Shown here: piece after piece, positions 10,501-17,712 of the stretch
Layout of the letters: each line of letters starts with the position of its first letter
Position numbering within the stretch: the first letter of the stretch is position 1
Source: Bacteroidota bacterium
Lineage (GTDB): Bacteria; Bacteroidota; Bacteroidia; Bacteroidales; Prolixibacteraceae
Assembly: GCA_023412195.1 (NCBI GenBank)
Contig: JAEYNZ010000168.1
Coordinates: 1-23,891, forward strand
Direction of reading: 5' to 3'
DNA: 23,891 nt
Made by a program: the position numbers and the translations under genes
Notes under the pieces: model-generated
Told to the model about the DNA's origin: nothing
The model's input: the letters and a program-made list of their open reading frames with translations, nothing else
Database searches by the model: none

Positions 10501-10847
10501 TTATAGATAAAATGATAGCCATTGGTTTTATCGGTGGCATAGTAAAGCTTTCCACCTATTTCGGGAGTAATTGCAAGTTCGATGTACTCATTTTCAAGCA
10601 CAAGGTGCTTCCACTCCTGCTCTACCCTTTCATTGGTGTACTGGTCGTTCATCTTCAGTGGATAATAATGGCGCGACGCTCCCTGATAAGCCTCATTTCT
10701 GAAAAATATAGGGCTTTTTTCAGCTGGTGCTACAGTCCACGTTGGCATAACCACCTTCTTCTCCTGTAAAGTCACTCCTGACTGTGCTGACAGAAACTGT
10801 ATTGAAAGCAGAAAAGCTGCCACTAAGGATAATCCGTACTTCATCAT
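7524..10847 (-). CDS. Exported DUF5107 domain protein with long TPR superhelix
   Basis: 1107 residues with a signal peptide ending near residue 22 (FLLSIQFLSAQ). Residues about 50-370 match the DUF5107 pattern: LVLENEYIELAITPEIGGK, then GAWVSGGIEW (129-138), MRWSIGITMFPGKSYF (177-192), YWANVAAHANE, KLWEWGSGSRG and PYVEIMVGAFSDNQPDYTWI (331-350). The layout suggests a galactose-mutarotase-like beta supersandwich that binds or cleaves sugar; Glu137 and Glu334 are candidate functional acids (inference). Residues about 370-470 form a beta linker. From about 500 to the C-terminus the protein is TPR repeats (for example GNHYLKNGDYLNARKYL, AYYYLGNILYD), about 600 residues. I do not know an established activity for the family. 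Position at the head of the rhamnosidase operon argues for a role in the same glycan pathway. Two adjacent ATG codons begin the frame; the first is used here. Confidence 0.85.
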   Translation of the reverse strand: MMKYGLSLVAAFLLSIQFLSAQSGVTLQEKKVVMPTWTVAPAEKSPIFFRNEAYQGASRHYYPLKMNDQYTNERVEQEWKHLVLENEYIELAITPEIGGKLYYATDKTNGYHFIYKNNVVKPSNIGMTGAWVSGGIEWCVLHHHRASTYLPVDYTTEEHEDGSKTIWIGEYEPRHDMRWSIGITMFPGKSYFKAEGRIYNSSPFTHTFLYWANVAAHANEHYQTIFPPSAQVATFHSKTDFTRWPVSTEKYRGADFTRGVDISWWKNVEGSNSFFVHDLQEDFMGGYDHGKNSGTVHIGDHNIVKGAKLWEWGSGSRGQATEGRLTENDGPYVEIMVGAFSDNQPDYTWIRPYEVKKWEQFWYPVRGIGGFKYANLEGAVNLERKEGNTVFLGYYSTQKLEKAKVILRNKETVILEKNISISPDQPFAETISLPGQFKLTDLSTELTDAASGEILVSYQPVELEEVKELPEPWKGYTAPEELKTVEELYLTGKRVEQFYAPQYDEMDWYMEALRRDPGDIRTNTAIGNHYLKNGDYLNARKYLTQAIRRLTGDYTRPSNCEPLYLQGLVLKALGLYDEAIDTLYRASWDYAYHSAAYYQLAQISAMKGDYNKALQQVNESLATNARNNRAVTLKASLQRRNGDYEEAGRTIAAIMDSDPLDFRMRNELYLIAKEAGNQQQAENLLSALNKEMREFHENYLELAVGYVHDGLFQEAEDVVARFKGQNPLISYYRGYANSRNGHSAQALALFKEAASQPVDYVFPHRLKTVEVLETVLKYNPADAKAYYYLGNILYDKQPALAIEYWEKAVAQNAELAVAFRNLGWGYYRNNNDIAKAILNYEKAISLDKNVAIYFTELDELYELNNTPVETRLKLFEGNNEVVKKRDDAFIRQIEVLNLAGQPDKAVEYLDGVEFAYREGSSRVREIIIDEQLMQGMKYYDQKEYEQALQYFLKAQVPDEEAGSARFGNRDMQVNYYIGLAYEALGKKSDADAYFRKVTAHSSGRISTMDYYKGLAYAKTGEKNKAKEVFDSMIAEADRQLQAQVTSEAGVIFGEREAENVRNSRLYTMKGLGKKGLGNNKQAAEELKKAVELSHSNLWAKIELNEKS

Positions 10848-11398
10848 GATTATAGTTCAAATTGGTTTCAGATTCTAAAAATACCTGAAATTTTTAAATG
10901 CCCATGCACTTCAGACTGCTTTTATATTATACCGGGATTATTACAGCAGCATCTTCTATTCAATAATCTTTTGAGCAACTTGAAGAACTTTAGACACAAG
11001 ACCAATAGACACAGGTATCAGGACCCTAATTAAATATAGTTACAGCCCGGATATGAATAATATAGGAAATGAAAAAGCAGATTTTAAAGTACGACCCCCT
11101 AAATCCCCCGAAGGGGGACTTCAAGACCGGGCCAATAAAGCTTAATGCTGCTAAACAGCGTCTTACACCTCCCCTTCGGGAAGGATGGGAGGGGTCGTTA
11201 TGACTATTAATGATAGATGATTACAATAGAGTCCTGATTCCTGGTTATTATTTACTGAATATAAAGAAGTTATATAAAAGTCACAAAACAGGCTTTTCAG
11301 GCAAGTTCAATAGGTTACTGAATGATAGTTTTTGTCATTCTTGAATGGAATCAAGTCCTGGCACTTGTGTCTCAACATCTTGTGTCCCGATATCCTGA
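10848..11398. other. Gene-free spacer holding dispersed repeat copy A
   Basis: A 551-bp spacer between the start of the DUF5107 gene and the end of the Gfo/Idh gene, both on the minus strand. About 140 bp next to the DUF5107 start should contain that operon's promoter, but I found no exact TAnnTTTG element there. Most of the remainder (10992-11387) is the repeat element described separately. No credible ORF, tRNA or terminator with a strong U-tract is seen. Confidence 0.7.
10992..11387. repeat. Dispersed repeat element, copy A, bounded by imperfect inverted repeats
   Basis: The left end (10992-11024, starting AGACACAAG) and right end (11355-11387, ending in TCTTGTGTCC) are imperfect inverted repeats of 33 bp, matching at roughly 24 positions by hand alignment. 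Inside is a 108-bp core, 11091-11198, opening with ACGACCCC and closing with GGGGTCGT. Each core arm also carries a local hairpin: TCCCCCGAAGGGGGA at 11104-11118 and CCTTCGGGAAGG at about 11173-11184. The segment from about 11036 through the core aligns with copy B at 17755-17917. There is no transposase, so it would be a non-autonomous, MITE-like or structured-RNA-type intergenic repeat (inference). Confidence 0.75.
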
Positions 11399-12412
11399 TT
11401 ATACTGCCTGGAACTCCCTGATGTGCCGGTAACAGATTTTGATGGTTTCAAGGGCCGATTCAGGAGAACAAATCTGAGGCGTCCGGTTGTGAACGGCACA
11501 TTCGATAAAATAATCCAGTTCTCCTGAAAAACCTTCATTGGGATTGCCAACAGTTACCAGGTTTATCCCTGAACCTGACGCAACCGTAATATGCGCCGGG
11601 TCCTGTGATGAATAATGAATGCTTGCATTCCTGAACCTTGCGTTGAACGAGGCCTGAAAAGGATAATCAGAATGATAAGTGTTCCCTCCTTCAATTTTTA
11701 TATGCAAGTTTTCAGCAGGATATTTCCATAGTGCCGAAATATAGTCATAGTTGCTTAGCTTCCCCGGCAAACAATGTGACTCTATGGAATCAGGAATCCC
11801 GCACACCCATTGGGCAAAATCAATATCGTGTATAACGAGGTCAAATAATGCACCCCCGGAAGTGCCAAACTCCTTTTGCTTCTGCAACCACTGCCCCCAT
11901 GACGGTACTCCGGAGAAACGGGAAAGAGAAAGAAACTCCAACTGTCCATATTCTCCATTATCAACCCAGCTTTTCAGCATCTGGTATGCAGGCATAAATC
12001 TTACAACGTGGCCAACCATTAAAATCCTGTTCCTGCTCCCTGCAAGCTCAATGAGCTGCTTCCCCTCTTCTATATCCAGACTGAATGGTTTCTCAAGAAA
12101 AACATGAGCCCCTGCTTCCAGTGCCATCTTTGCCAGTTCATAGTGCAGGTTTGTATGCACTGCAATGATGCAGGCATCAGGTTTTTCAACCTGCAGGCAA
12201 TCTGCAAAATCATCATAAAAGTTTATTTCTGAAAGCATTTCAGGCTGAATGGTACCGGTTGAAAAATTCCCTGTCTGCTCTTTCAGCTTTTGGAAGATAT
12301 CATCAACGTTCTTATCTGCAACAGCAGTTAACCGGACTGCGGCATTATTTAAAAGATTCCCGGTATGGGTCATTCCCATGAATCCAAAACCGGCGACAGC
12401 AACCCTTAGCAT
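11399..12412 (-). CDS. Cytoplasmic Gfo/Idh/MocA family oxidoreductase
   Basis: 337 residues, typical for the family, which are NAD(P)-dependent dehydrogenases acting on sugars, inositols or their derivatives. The Rossmann nucleotide-binding motif is GFGFMG at residues 8-13, and the catalytic-lysine motif is EKPF at 107-110 (Lys108). The substrate-domain signature GGALFDLVIHDID spans 186-198, with His195 and Asp198 (or nearby) as likely substrate-site residues. There is no signal peptide, so it should be cytoplasmic. Its ATG at 12412 directly follows the stop of the lactonase gene (TAA then ATG with no gap), so the two are translationally coupled and probably serve one pathway. A dehydrogenase followed by a lactonase would convert an aldose to its aldonate, but the lactonase is exported, so the two may act in different compartments. 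The substrate is not evident. Confidence 0.92.
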   Translation of the reverse strand: MLRVAVAGFGFMGMTHTGNLLNNAAVRLTAVADKNVDDIFQKLKEQTGNFSTGTIQPEMLSEINFYDDFADCLQVEKPDACIIAVHTNLHYELAKMALEAGAHVFLEKPFSLDIEEGKQLIELAGSRNRILMVGHVVRFMPAYQMLKSWVDNGEYGQLEFLSLSRFSGVPSWGQWLQKQKEFGTSGGALFDLVIHDIDFAQWVCGIPDSIESHCLPGKLSNYDYISALWKYPAENLHIKIEGGNTYHSDYPFQASFNARFRNASIHYSSQDPAHITVASGSGINLVTVGNPNEGFSGELDYFIECAVHNRTPQICSPESALETIKICYRHIREFQAV

Positions 12413-13297
12413 TTAATCAACTCCCTTTACGTTCATCTTCAGGGTATACACCGAAGTGCGGGCAGTGATGAAAAGCTTATCACGCTTTTCTCCGCCAAAA
12501 CATACATTTGATGGACTTTCAGGCACATCTATCTCCTGAATAAGTTTTCCCTTGGGAGAATACACCCACACCTTCCCCATCGTAAGATAAACATTGCCTT
12601 TATTGTCAATGGTCATACCATCTGATCCATGTTCTGCAAAATATGTTTTATTAGCAAGGGTACCGTCGGGCAGTATATTATACTTCCATATTTTCTTGTC
12701 ATTGATGTCAGCTACATAAAGTATTTTGCCATCCGGAGTGCCAATTAATCCATTTGGCTGCTTGTAATCATCGATAACACGGATTATTCTTCCTTCCGGA
12801 CTCAGGTAGTAAACGCCCCGTACATCCTGTTCTTCTCCCCTGCCTTCCTTCCACCATTTGCGGTGGTAATAGGGATCAGTAAAATAGATCCCGCCGTTGG
12901 GTGTGATCCATAAATCATTTGGCGCATTTAACGGCTTGCCTCTATACCCTTCATGTATCAGGTGAAACTCTTTATTTTCATCAAAATAACCCAGTTGATA
13001 TTCCAGGTCGGCACATGTAACCAGCTGTCCTTTTGAGTTGAAATACATACCATTCGACCGGCGTGTCCCTTCCAGCCATAACGAAACTCCCTGATTTTCA
13101 TCCCATACATGAATTCTGTCGTTGGGTTGATCCGTAAAATAAACCCGTCCATCAGATGCAACTGCAGGCCCTTCTGTAAAACTGTAACCACTTTCAACTT
13201 TCTCTACCGTGGCATTTTTTGCACTTACCCCTTTTCCCTGGGCGCCTGCCATTGCCGGAACAGCAAATGACAGCAACAGAAAACATATTTTCTTCAT
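12413..13297 (-). CDS. Exported SMP-30/gluconolactonase-type lactonase
   Basis: 294 residues with a signal peptide of about 19 residues (MKKICFLLLSFAVPAMAGA). The rest is a six-bladed beta-propeller of the SMP-30/gluconolactonase/LRE family, which hydrolyses sugar lactones using a divalent metal. The metal-site residues can be placed from family pattern: Glu42 in FTEGPA, Asn127 in NAPND, Asn182 in QPNGL and Asp226 in GSDGMT. Repeated blade motifs YFTDQPND, YFTDPYYHR and LYVADINDKK are visible. The gene is first of a two-gene unit with the Gfo/Idh gene, whose ATG abuts its stop codon. The function proposed is hydrolysis of an aldonolactone in the periplasm (family knowledge plus inference). 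The closest activity could also be on another lactone or ester. Confidence 0.9.
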   Translation of the reverse strand: MKKICFLLLSFAVPAMAGAQGKGVSAKNATVEKVESGYSFTEGPAVASDGRVYFTDQPNDRIHVWDENQGVSLWLEGTRRSNGMYFNSKGQLVTCADLEYQLGYFDENKEFHLIHEGYRGKPLNAPNDLWITPNGGIYFTDPYYHRKWWKEGRGEEQDVRGVYYLSPEGRIIRVIDDYKQPNGLIGTPDGKILYVADINDKKIWKYNILPDGTLANKTYFAEHGSDGMTIDNKGNVYLTMGKVWVYSPKGKLIQEIDVPESPSNVCFGGEKRDKLFITARTSVYTLKMNVKGVD

Positions 13298-13504
13298 TGT
13301 ATCAAATATTGGTTTTTAATATTACTCTGCTGAAACTGATCAGCAAAAAAATCCTTACAGGCTTAAAATCTTATTACGTATGTCCTTTCATTCTATAAAA
13401 ATAGAACAATTAAATATATTTAGCACCCGGGGAAGATGATTTTACTTTTTATTCATCAGGAAGATTTTTGAAAGTAACCGTAAAAACCTATAGAAACCCA
13501 TTTC

Positions 13505-13580
13505 GGGAGGCGGGGATTCCAATCCACGCATTTTTTATTCATAAAATGTAATCAGCGGATTGGAATCCGCTGCTCCCGCC
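13505..13580. repeat. Hairpin repeat, copy 1 (GATTCCAATCC family)
   Basis: The left arm GGGAGGCGGGGATTCCAATC begins at 13505, and the right arm GGATTGGAATCCGCTGCTCC begins at 13557. The 11-bp inner stem GGATTCCAATCC/GGATTGGAATCC is perfect or nearly so, and outer GGGAG/CTCCC pairs extend it. The loop is AT-rich. A second, more degraded copy is at 20248-20319 and shares the adjacent word ATTCCAATCCACGCATT. It is intergenic and about 76 bp. Confidence 0.7.
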
Positions 13581-13795
13581 AGAAAATTCGGTTGCACCGG
13601 CTTCAGCAGGGTGGCAAAAGAAGAAATCTTTAATATTTAAATAAGCATTTCCGATAATCTGGAAAACAGGACCAACCACAAAATCATTAAATCACTTAAT
13701 GGCACTTAAAGATTTGATGAAATGTCGTGTTATCGTGCTTTAGTGGCAAAAAATGAATACAACCCAACTAACGTAGCGTTTATCCAGATTCCTTT

Positions 13796-13846
13796 AAAAT
13801 AGCATCAGGCTGACCCGGATCTCAGGAAGTCCCTGACAGCCTGATG
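13796..13846 (-). terminator. Probable terminator after the Tat-leader oxidoreductase gene
   Basis: A perfect 10-bp stem, CATCAGGCTG (13803-13812) with CAGCCTGATG (13837-13846), encloses a second small stem TCAGG/CCTGA. On the minus strand it follows the stop codon of the gene ending at 13857 by about 10 bp and is followed by CTATTTTA. The U-tract is short, so it may be a weak intrinsic terminator or an mRNA 3'-end stabilising hairpin. It separates the GH2 operon from the lactonase operon. Confidence 0.6.
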
Positions 13847-13856
13847 TTAAGTAAGA

Positions 13857-15140
13857 TCAAACAACCGGCCTCCTATAACCGCTGCGATATGGCCTTGCCA
13901 TCAGCCGTGCAGCATCCTTCGGATTGAGTACTGTAAGCTTTTTCGTATCCCACAACACCTCTTTACCGGTTACGTATGAAGCCATTGCCATTTGTACAGT
14001 GGTAGTTGATCGAAATGCATCTTCAACAGTGCAGCTGATCATGTTCTTGTTCTTTGCCTTAACAGCCTTCACGAAATCAGCAACATGCCTTTCCTGCATA
14101 TCGGGTGTGGGAATATCCATTTCCTGCTGTTTCTGATTTCTTCCGGCCGGCATCAGCACCAGCTTATTATCGGAAGCATACAATGTGGCTTTATCACCGT
14201 AAAAAAACACGCCGTTGTTGAACTGTGGGTTCAGGTCGCCTGCCCCCCATAGCCTGTGCTGCCAGATTACAGGAATGCCGCCAAAGTTCATGGTTGAAAC
14301 CAATGTATCAGGGGTAGTGATTTTACCCTTCAATGTAATATTCCCGCCCTTGCTGCTGAAGGAATCAGGGATATCGAAATTCATAATCTGCCTGATGATA
14401 TCTATATGGTGTATGCCCCAGTCTACAAGGTGACCATTCCCGTATTCCCTTTCAAGACGCCACGCCTTGTGACCGATGTTGGGGCTGTATGGTAATTTCG
14501 GTGCCGGTCCGCACCATGTTTCCCAATCGAGTGAAGCAGGAGGTTCCTGTACGTTTGTATCTTCAAGTACCGGATTGTAATGGATCTGAGCTCCTATCTG
14601 ATATATTTTACCAGTTGTTCCGTCTTCAATCAATGCCTTAGCTTTCTTAAAAGCTTCGCTCTGCCTTCTCTGGAAACCTACCTGAACAATATTTCCTGCT
14701 TTTTGGGCAGCCCGCATCATGGATTTTCCCTCTTCCACATCGTAGGCAAGCGGTTTCTCACAGAAAATGTCGAGCCCTTTCTCACAGGCTGCAACAAACT
14801 GAAGGGCATGCCAATGGGGTGGCGTACCAATGATCACTGCTTCCATATCCTTCATGTCGAGCAGTTCACGGTAATCCCTGAACTCTTTTGGCCTGCTTCC
14901 CTGCAATTTTTCCAGCTCAGCTGCACTGTTTTTCAGGTGCTCTGTATCCACATCACATACGGCAGTGATCTCAACATCGCCTGCCTTCAGAGCTGCTTTG
15001 GCCACCACCATGCCATACCAGCCGCTGCCGATAAGCCCTATTCTAAGTTTCCTGTTCTGTGCAAAAGAAGGAATTTGAAATGCTGTAACCATAGCTGCTG
15101 TTCCAATAGCTGATTTAACCACAAATGTTCTTCTGTTCAT
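13857..15140 (-). CDS. Tat-leader Gfo/Idh/MocA family oxidoreductase
   Basis: 427 residues. The N-terminus MNRRTFVVKSAIGTAAMVTA followed by FQIPSFAQ is a twin-arginine-type export leader (RRTFVVK core, hydrophobic stretch, AxA-like cleavage near residue 28). The mature part starts with the Rossmann motif LIGSGWYG (36-43), then the lysine motif EKPL at 128-131 (Lys129), and the substrate-domain signature GHLVDWGIHHID at 236-247. The family is NAD(P)-dependent. Tat export of a folded, cofactor-loaded member is known for glucose-fructose oxidoreductase of Zymomonas. It lies 62 bp downstream of the GH2 gene in the same direction, so the two are probably one operon. The partner reaction could be oxidation of a released sugar, or a GH109-like or 3-keto-glycoside-type reaction; the sequence does not decide. 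A terminator-like stem follows it. Confidence 0.9.
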   Translation of the reverse strand: MNRRTFVVKSAIGTAAMVTAFQIPSFAQNRKLRIGLIGSGWYGMVVAKAALKAGDVEITAVCDVDTEHLKNSAAELEKLQGSRPKEFRDYRELLDMKDMEAVIIGTPPHWHALQFVAACEKGLDIFCEKPLAYDVEEGKSMMRAAQKAGNIVQVGFQRRQSEAFKKAKALIEDGTTGKIYQIGAQIHYNPVLEDTNVQEPPASLDWETWCGPAPKLPYSPNIGHKAWRLEREYGNGHLVDWGIHHIDIIRQIMNFDIPDSFSSKGGNITLKGKITTPDTLVSTMNFGGIPVIWQHRLWGAGDLNPQFNNGVFFYGDKATLYASDNKLVLMPAGRNQKQQEMDIPTPDMQERHVADFVKAVKAKNKNMISCTVEDAFRSTTTVQMAMASYVTGKEVLWDTKKLTVLNPKDAARLMARPYRSGYRRPVV

Positions 15141-15202
15141 ATTTCCAGGTTTTTGTATGAATTTACAATATTATAATAAATTTTATTTACTCCGTTTACC
15201 TG

Positions 15203-17593
15203 CTATTGACTTATCACCGAAAGCCGGTCGCTTCTCAACCCTTTTGAAGTAACAGTTATATCGATCCTGCCGGGTGTGTTCTTGTGTGACCGCACTATAA
15301 GCATAGCCTTCCCGTAAAACAGGCTGCGATGAGAGGCTATAAATGATTCATAAGAACGCTGGTCTCCATTTCCTGTGCCTGCTATTCTTCCTGCACCCTT
15401 CACATCAAACTGAACCAGATTGTCAGCCAGCGGACACAGGTTACCATTTCTGTCATAAGCTTCCACCAAAACAAAACATAGATCTTCCCCGTCAGCCGTT
15501 ATAGTTGCACGATCGGCAGTCAGTTTTATAGAATGCGGCTTGCCTGCCGTTTTAACCACTGCCTCACCTACCGGCTTTCCATTCCTGTATCCAACCGCCT
15601 TTATTTCACCCGGTTCATAAACCACATCGTGCCACATCAGCCGGTAACGTTCGGTGGAAACCTTAGAGTCCGGATCTTTTGACTTCCGGCCCAATGACTT
15701 TCCATTGAGAAACAGTTCAGCACTGTCGCCATTGGTGTAAACAAATACCGGTACGTTCTTCCCTTTGTATCCTTCCCAGTTCCAGTGCGGCAGAATATGC
15801 ACCATATCATGTTCCGGCCTCCAGTGGCTTTGGTACAGGTAATACCTGTCTTTGGGAATACCAACAAGGTCAACAATGCCAAAGTAGGAACTGCGTGAAG
15901 TCATGTATGGTGTAGGTTCACCCAAATAATCAAAACCGGTCCATACAAATTCTCCTGCAATATATTTCCCTTCCTCCTGCCACATAAAATCATCGTCGGG
16001 AATCTCAGCCCAGTAAGGAGCATGCAGGTCGTAAGAACTTACATAATTTGAATTGGTGAAATCTGTTTTCTTTTCAGGAAGAGGCAGCTCATAAAACCCG
16101 CGTGTGCTTACTGTGGAGGCCGATTCACTTATAATAACTGACTTTGAGGGATCCAGCTTACGTGCCGGCTCCCATCTTTGTCCGTAATTCCAGGAATGCA
16201 CATCGTAATAATCAAAATGCCGCCATTTTGCATTCCCATCCTGATCATTGGCCATTGTAACAGGCCTTGAAATGTCATACTTCCTGACAAATCCTACCAT
16301 GGCAGCAAGTTTTTGTAATCCGTTATTTGAATTGGACTGGATATCTCCCATTTCATTCCCCACACTCCAGATGATGACTGATGGATGATTCCTGTCACGC
16401 ATTACAAAATTCCGTATGTTGCGTTCACCATATTCATAAAAATCGGTTTCAGGGGTAATATCAGCCTTATCGTCCCACTTGTCGAATGCCTCATTAAAAA
16501 CCACAAATCCCATCCTGTCGCATAGTTCCAGCAGCTCGGGTGCATCCACATTATGACTGTTACGGATGGCATTGACTCCCATCTCTTTCATAATTTCAAG
16601 CTTCCTTTCCATCGACCTGTAATTGAATGCAGCCCCCAGCGGACCATGATCATGGTGAAGGTTAACCCCTTTCAGCTGCAGCCTTCGGCCATTCAGGTGA
16701 AAACCATCATCAGCCGTAAACTTAAATGTACGGAATCCGAAAGAAGTGGTTTTAACGTCCAGTACTTTCTCCCCTTCCTTAACAGTAGTTTTTAAACTGT
16801 ATAGAACCGGATGATCAACATCCCACAATGAAGGATCCGGCACTTCCATCCAGTGGTCAAATTCACGGGAAGCACCGGCAGCGATTTTTCTTTTAGTTAA
16901 AGAAGTTGCTACTTCATTTCCTTCAGCAGAAAGAATGGTGGCTTCAACAGTGATTTCCCTGTCATTGCTGCTGAAATTGTTGATGTTGTTCAGTACCCTT
17001 ACTTCGGCACGTGAACTTTCAACAACAGGAGTTGTAATATAGGTTCCCCATATTTCCGAATGGACCGAATCGGTTACCAGCATCCTGACTTTCCTGTATA
17101 TACCGGCACCCGGGTACCACCTGCTTCCATGATTACGCGTATCGGCATATATTGCAATTGTATTTTCTTCCCCGAATTTTACAAATTCAGAAACATCCGT
17201 ATAAAAAGAATTGTAACCATAATCCCACTTTCCGGCAAGTTTACCGTTAATATATACCTTAGGGAATGCCATAATGCCATCAAAAAGAAAATAAACTACT
17301 TTCCCTTCATCCGGTTTCTCCATTGTGAAATTCTTACGGTACCATCCCTCACCCTTCCACGGAAGCTTTCCGGTATTGCCCGGTTCATTCTCGTTAAATG
17401 GTCCAGTTATAGCCCAATCGTGCGGCACATCAACATGTTCCCATTCCGAATCATCAAAATCAATGGCCTCTGCATGTAAAGGGTTTCCTTTTGTAAAACG
17501 CCAGTTTTCGTTGAAATTGATCCAGTTGCGATTTTCTGCATGAATGGAAAAAACAATCCCTGCCATACAAATTAAAAGAAAAGCATGTTTCAT
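15203..17593 (-). CDS. Exported GH2 beta-galactosidase-type glycoside hydrolase
   Basis: 796 residues from the ATG at 17593. A TTG four codons earlier could extend the frame but is disfavoured, because the ATG gives a clean signal peptide (MKHAFLLICMAGIVFSIHAE). Domains are a jelly-roll sugar-binding domain (about 25-180), an immunoglobulin-like domain (about 185-285), the TIM barrel (about 290-600), a DUF4982-type domain (about 620-690) and a C-terminal domain-5-like sandwich. Acid/base Glu414 is in SVGNEMGD and nucleophile Glu490 is in IISESASTVSTRG. The downstream motif GEFVWTGFDYLGEPTP completes the active-site wall. This architecture is common in Bacteroidota beta-galactosidases, but related GH2 enzymes act on other beta-sugars. 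It is first of a two-gene unit with the Tat-leader oxidoreductase. The upstream spacer is occupied by repeat copy B. Confidence 0.92.
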   Translation of the reverse strand: MKHAFLLICMAGIVFSIHAENRNWINFNENWRFTKGNPLHAEAIDFDDSEWEHVDVPHDWAITGPFNENEPGNTGKLPWKGEGWYRKNFTMEKPDEGKVVYFLFDGIMAFPKVYINGKLAGKWDYGYNSFYTDVSEFVKFGEENTIAIYADTRNHGSRWYPGAGIYRKVRMLVTDSVHSEIWGTYITTPVVESSRAEVRVLNNINNFSSNDREITVEATILSAEGNEVATSLTKRKIAAGASREFDHWMEVPDPSLWDVDHPVLYSLKTTVKEGEKVLDVKTTSFGFRTFKFTADDGFHLNGRRLQLKGVNLHHDHGPLGAAFNYRSMERKLEIMKEMGVNAIRNSHNVDAPELLELCDRMGFVVFNEAFDKWDDKADITPETDFYEYGERNIRNFVMRDRNHPSVIIWSVGNEMGDIQSNSNNGLQKLAAMVGFVRKYDISRPVTMANDQDGNAKWRHFDYYDVHSWNYGQRWEPARKLDPSKSVIISESASTVSTRGFYELPLPEKKTDFTNSNYVSSYDLHAPYWAEIPDDDFMWQEEGKYIAGEFVWTGFDYLGEPTPYMTSRSSYFGIVDLVGIPKDRYYLYQSHWRPEHDMVHILPHWNWEGYKGKNVPVFVYTNGDSAELFLNGKSLGRKSKDPDSKVSTERYRLMWHDVVYEPGEIKAVGYRNGKPVGEAVVKTAGKPHSIKLTADRATITADGEDLCFVLVEAYDRNGNLCPLADNLVQFDVKGAGRIAGTGNGDQRSYESFIASHRSLFYGKAMLIVRSHKNTPGRIDITVTSKGLRSDRLSVISQ

Positions 17594-17712
17594 AAGATGA
17601 CCCAATTAGCTGATTTAATCCCGGGTTAAATTACAAATTTTTTCGGGGAGTAAAAAATGAGATACAATACCACTGCGAAAGAGTATTACAGCCCGATGAA
17701 AAGTTATTTGAA

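Larger units (their letters stand above)
13298..13856. other. Gene-free spacer with hairpin repeat and terminator
   Basis: A 559-bp spacer between the lactonase start and the end of the Tat-leader oxidoreductase gene. It contains a hairpin repeat (13505-13580), a terminator-like stem (13796-13846) and, in between at about 13676-13760, an A/T-rich stretch with words such as GGCACTTAAAGA and GCTTTAGTGGCAAAA. That stretch is weakly reminiscent of the inverted repeat at 23733-23817. The promoter of the lactonase operon should lie in the 13298-13500 part, but no exact -7 element was found. No credible ORF. Confidence 0.65.

Noticed and set aside
14580..15113. 177-residue plus-strand open frame
   Set aside because: It lies entirely antisense to the Tat-leader oxidoreductase gene and has low-complexity, Cys/His/Phe-rich sequence typical of a shadow frame.
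17594..17605. TTG start for the GH2 gene
   Set aside because: It adds four residues ahead of a signal peptide that starts cleanly at the ATG at 17593.
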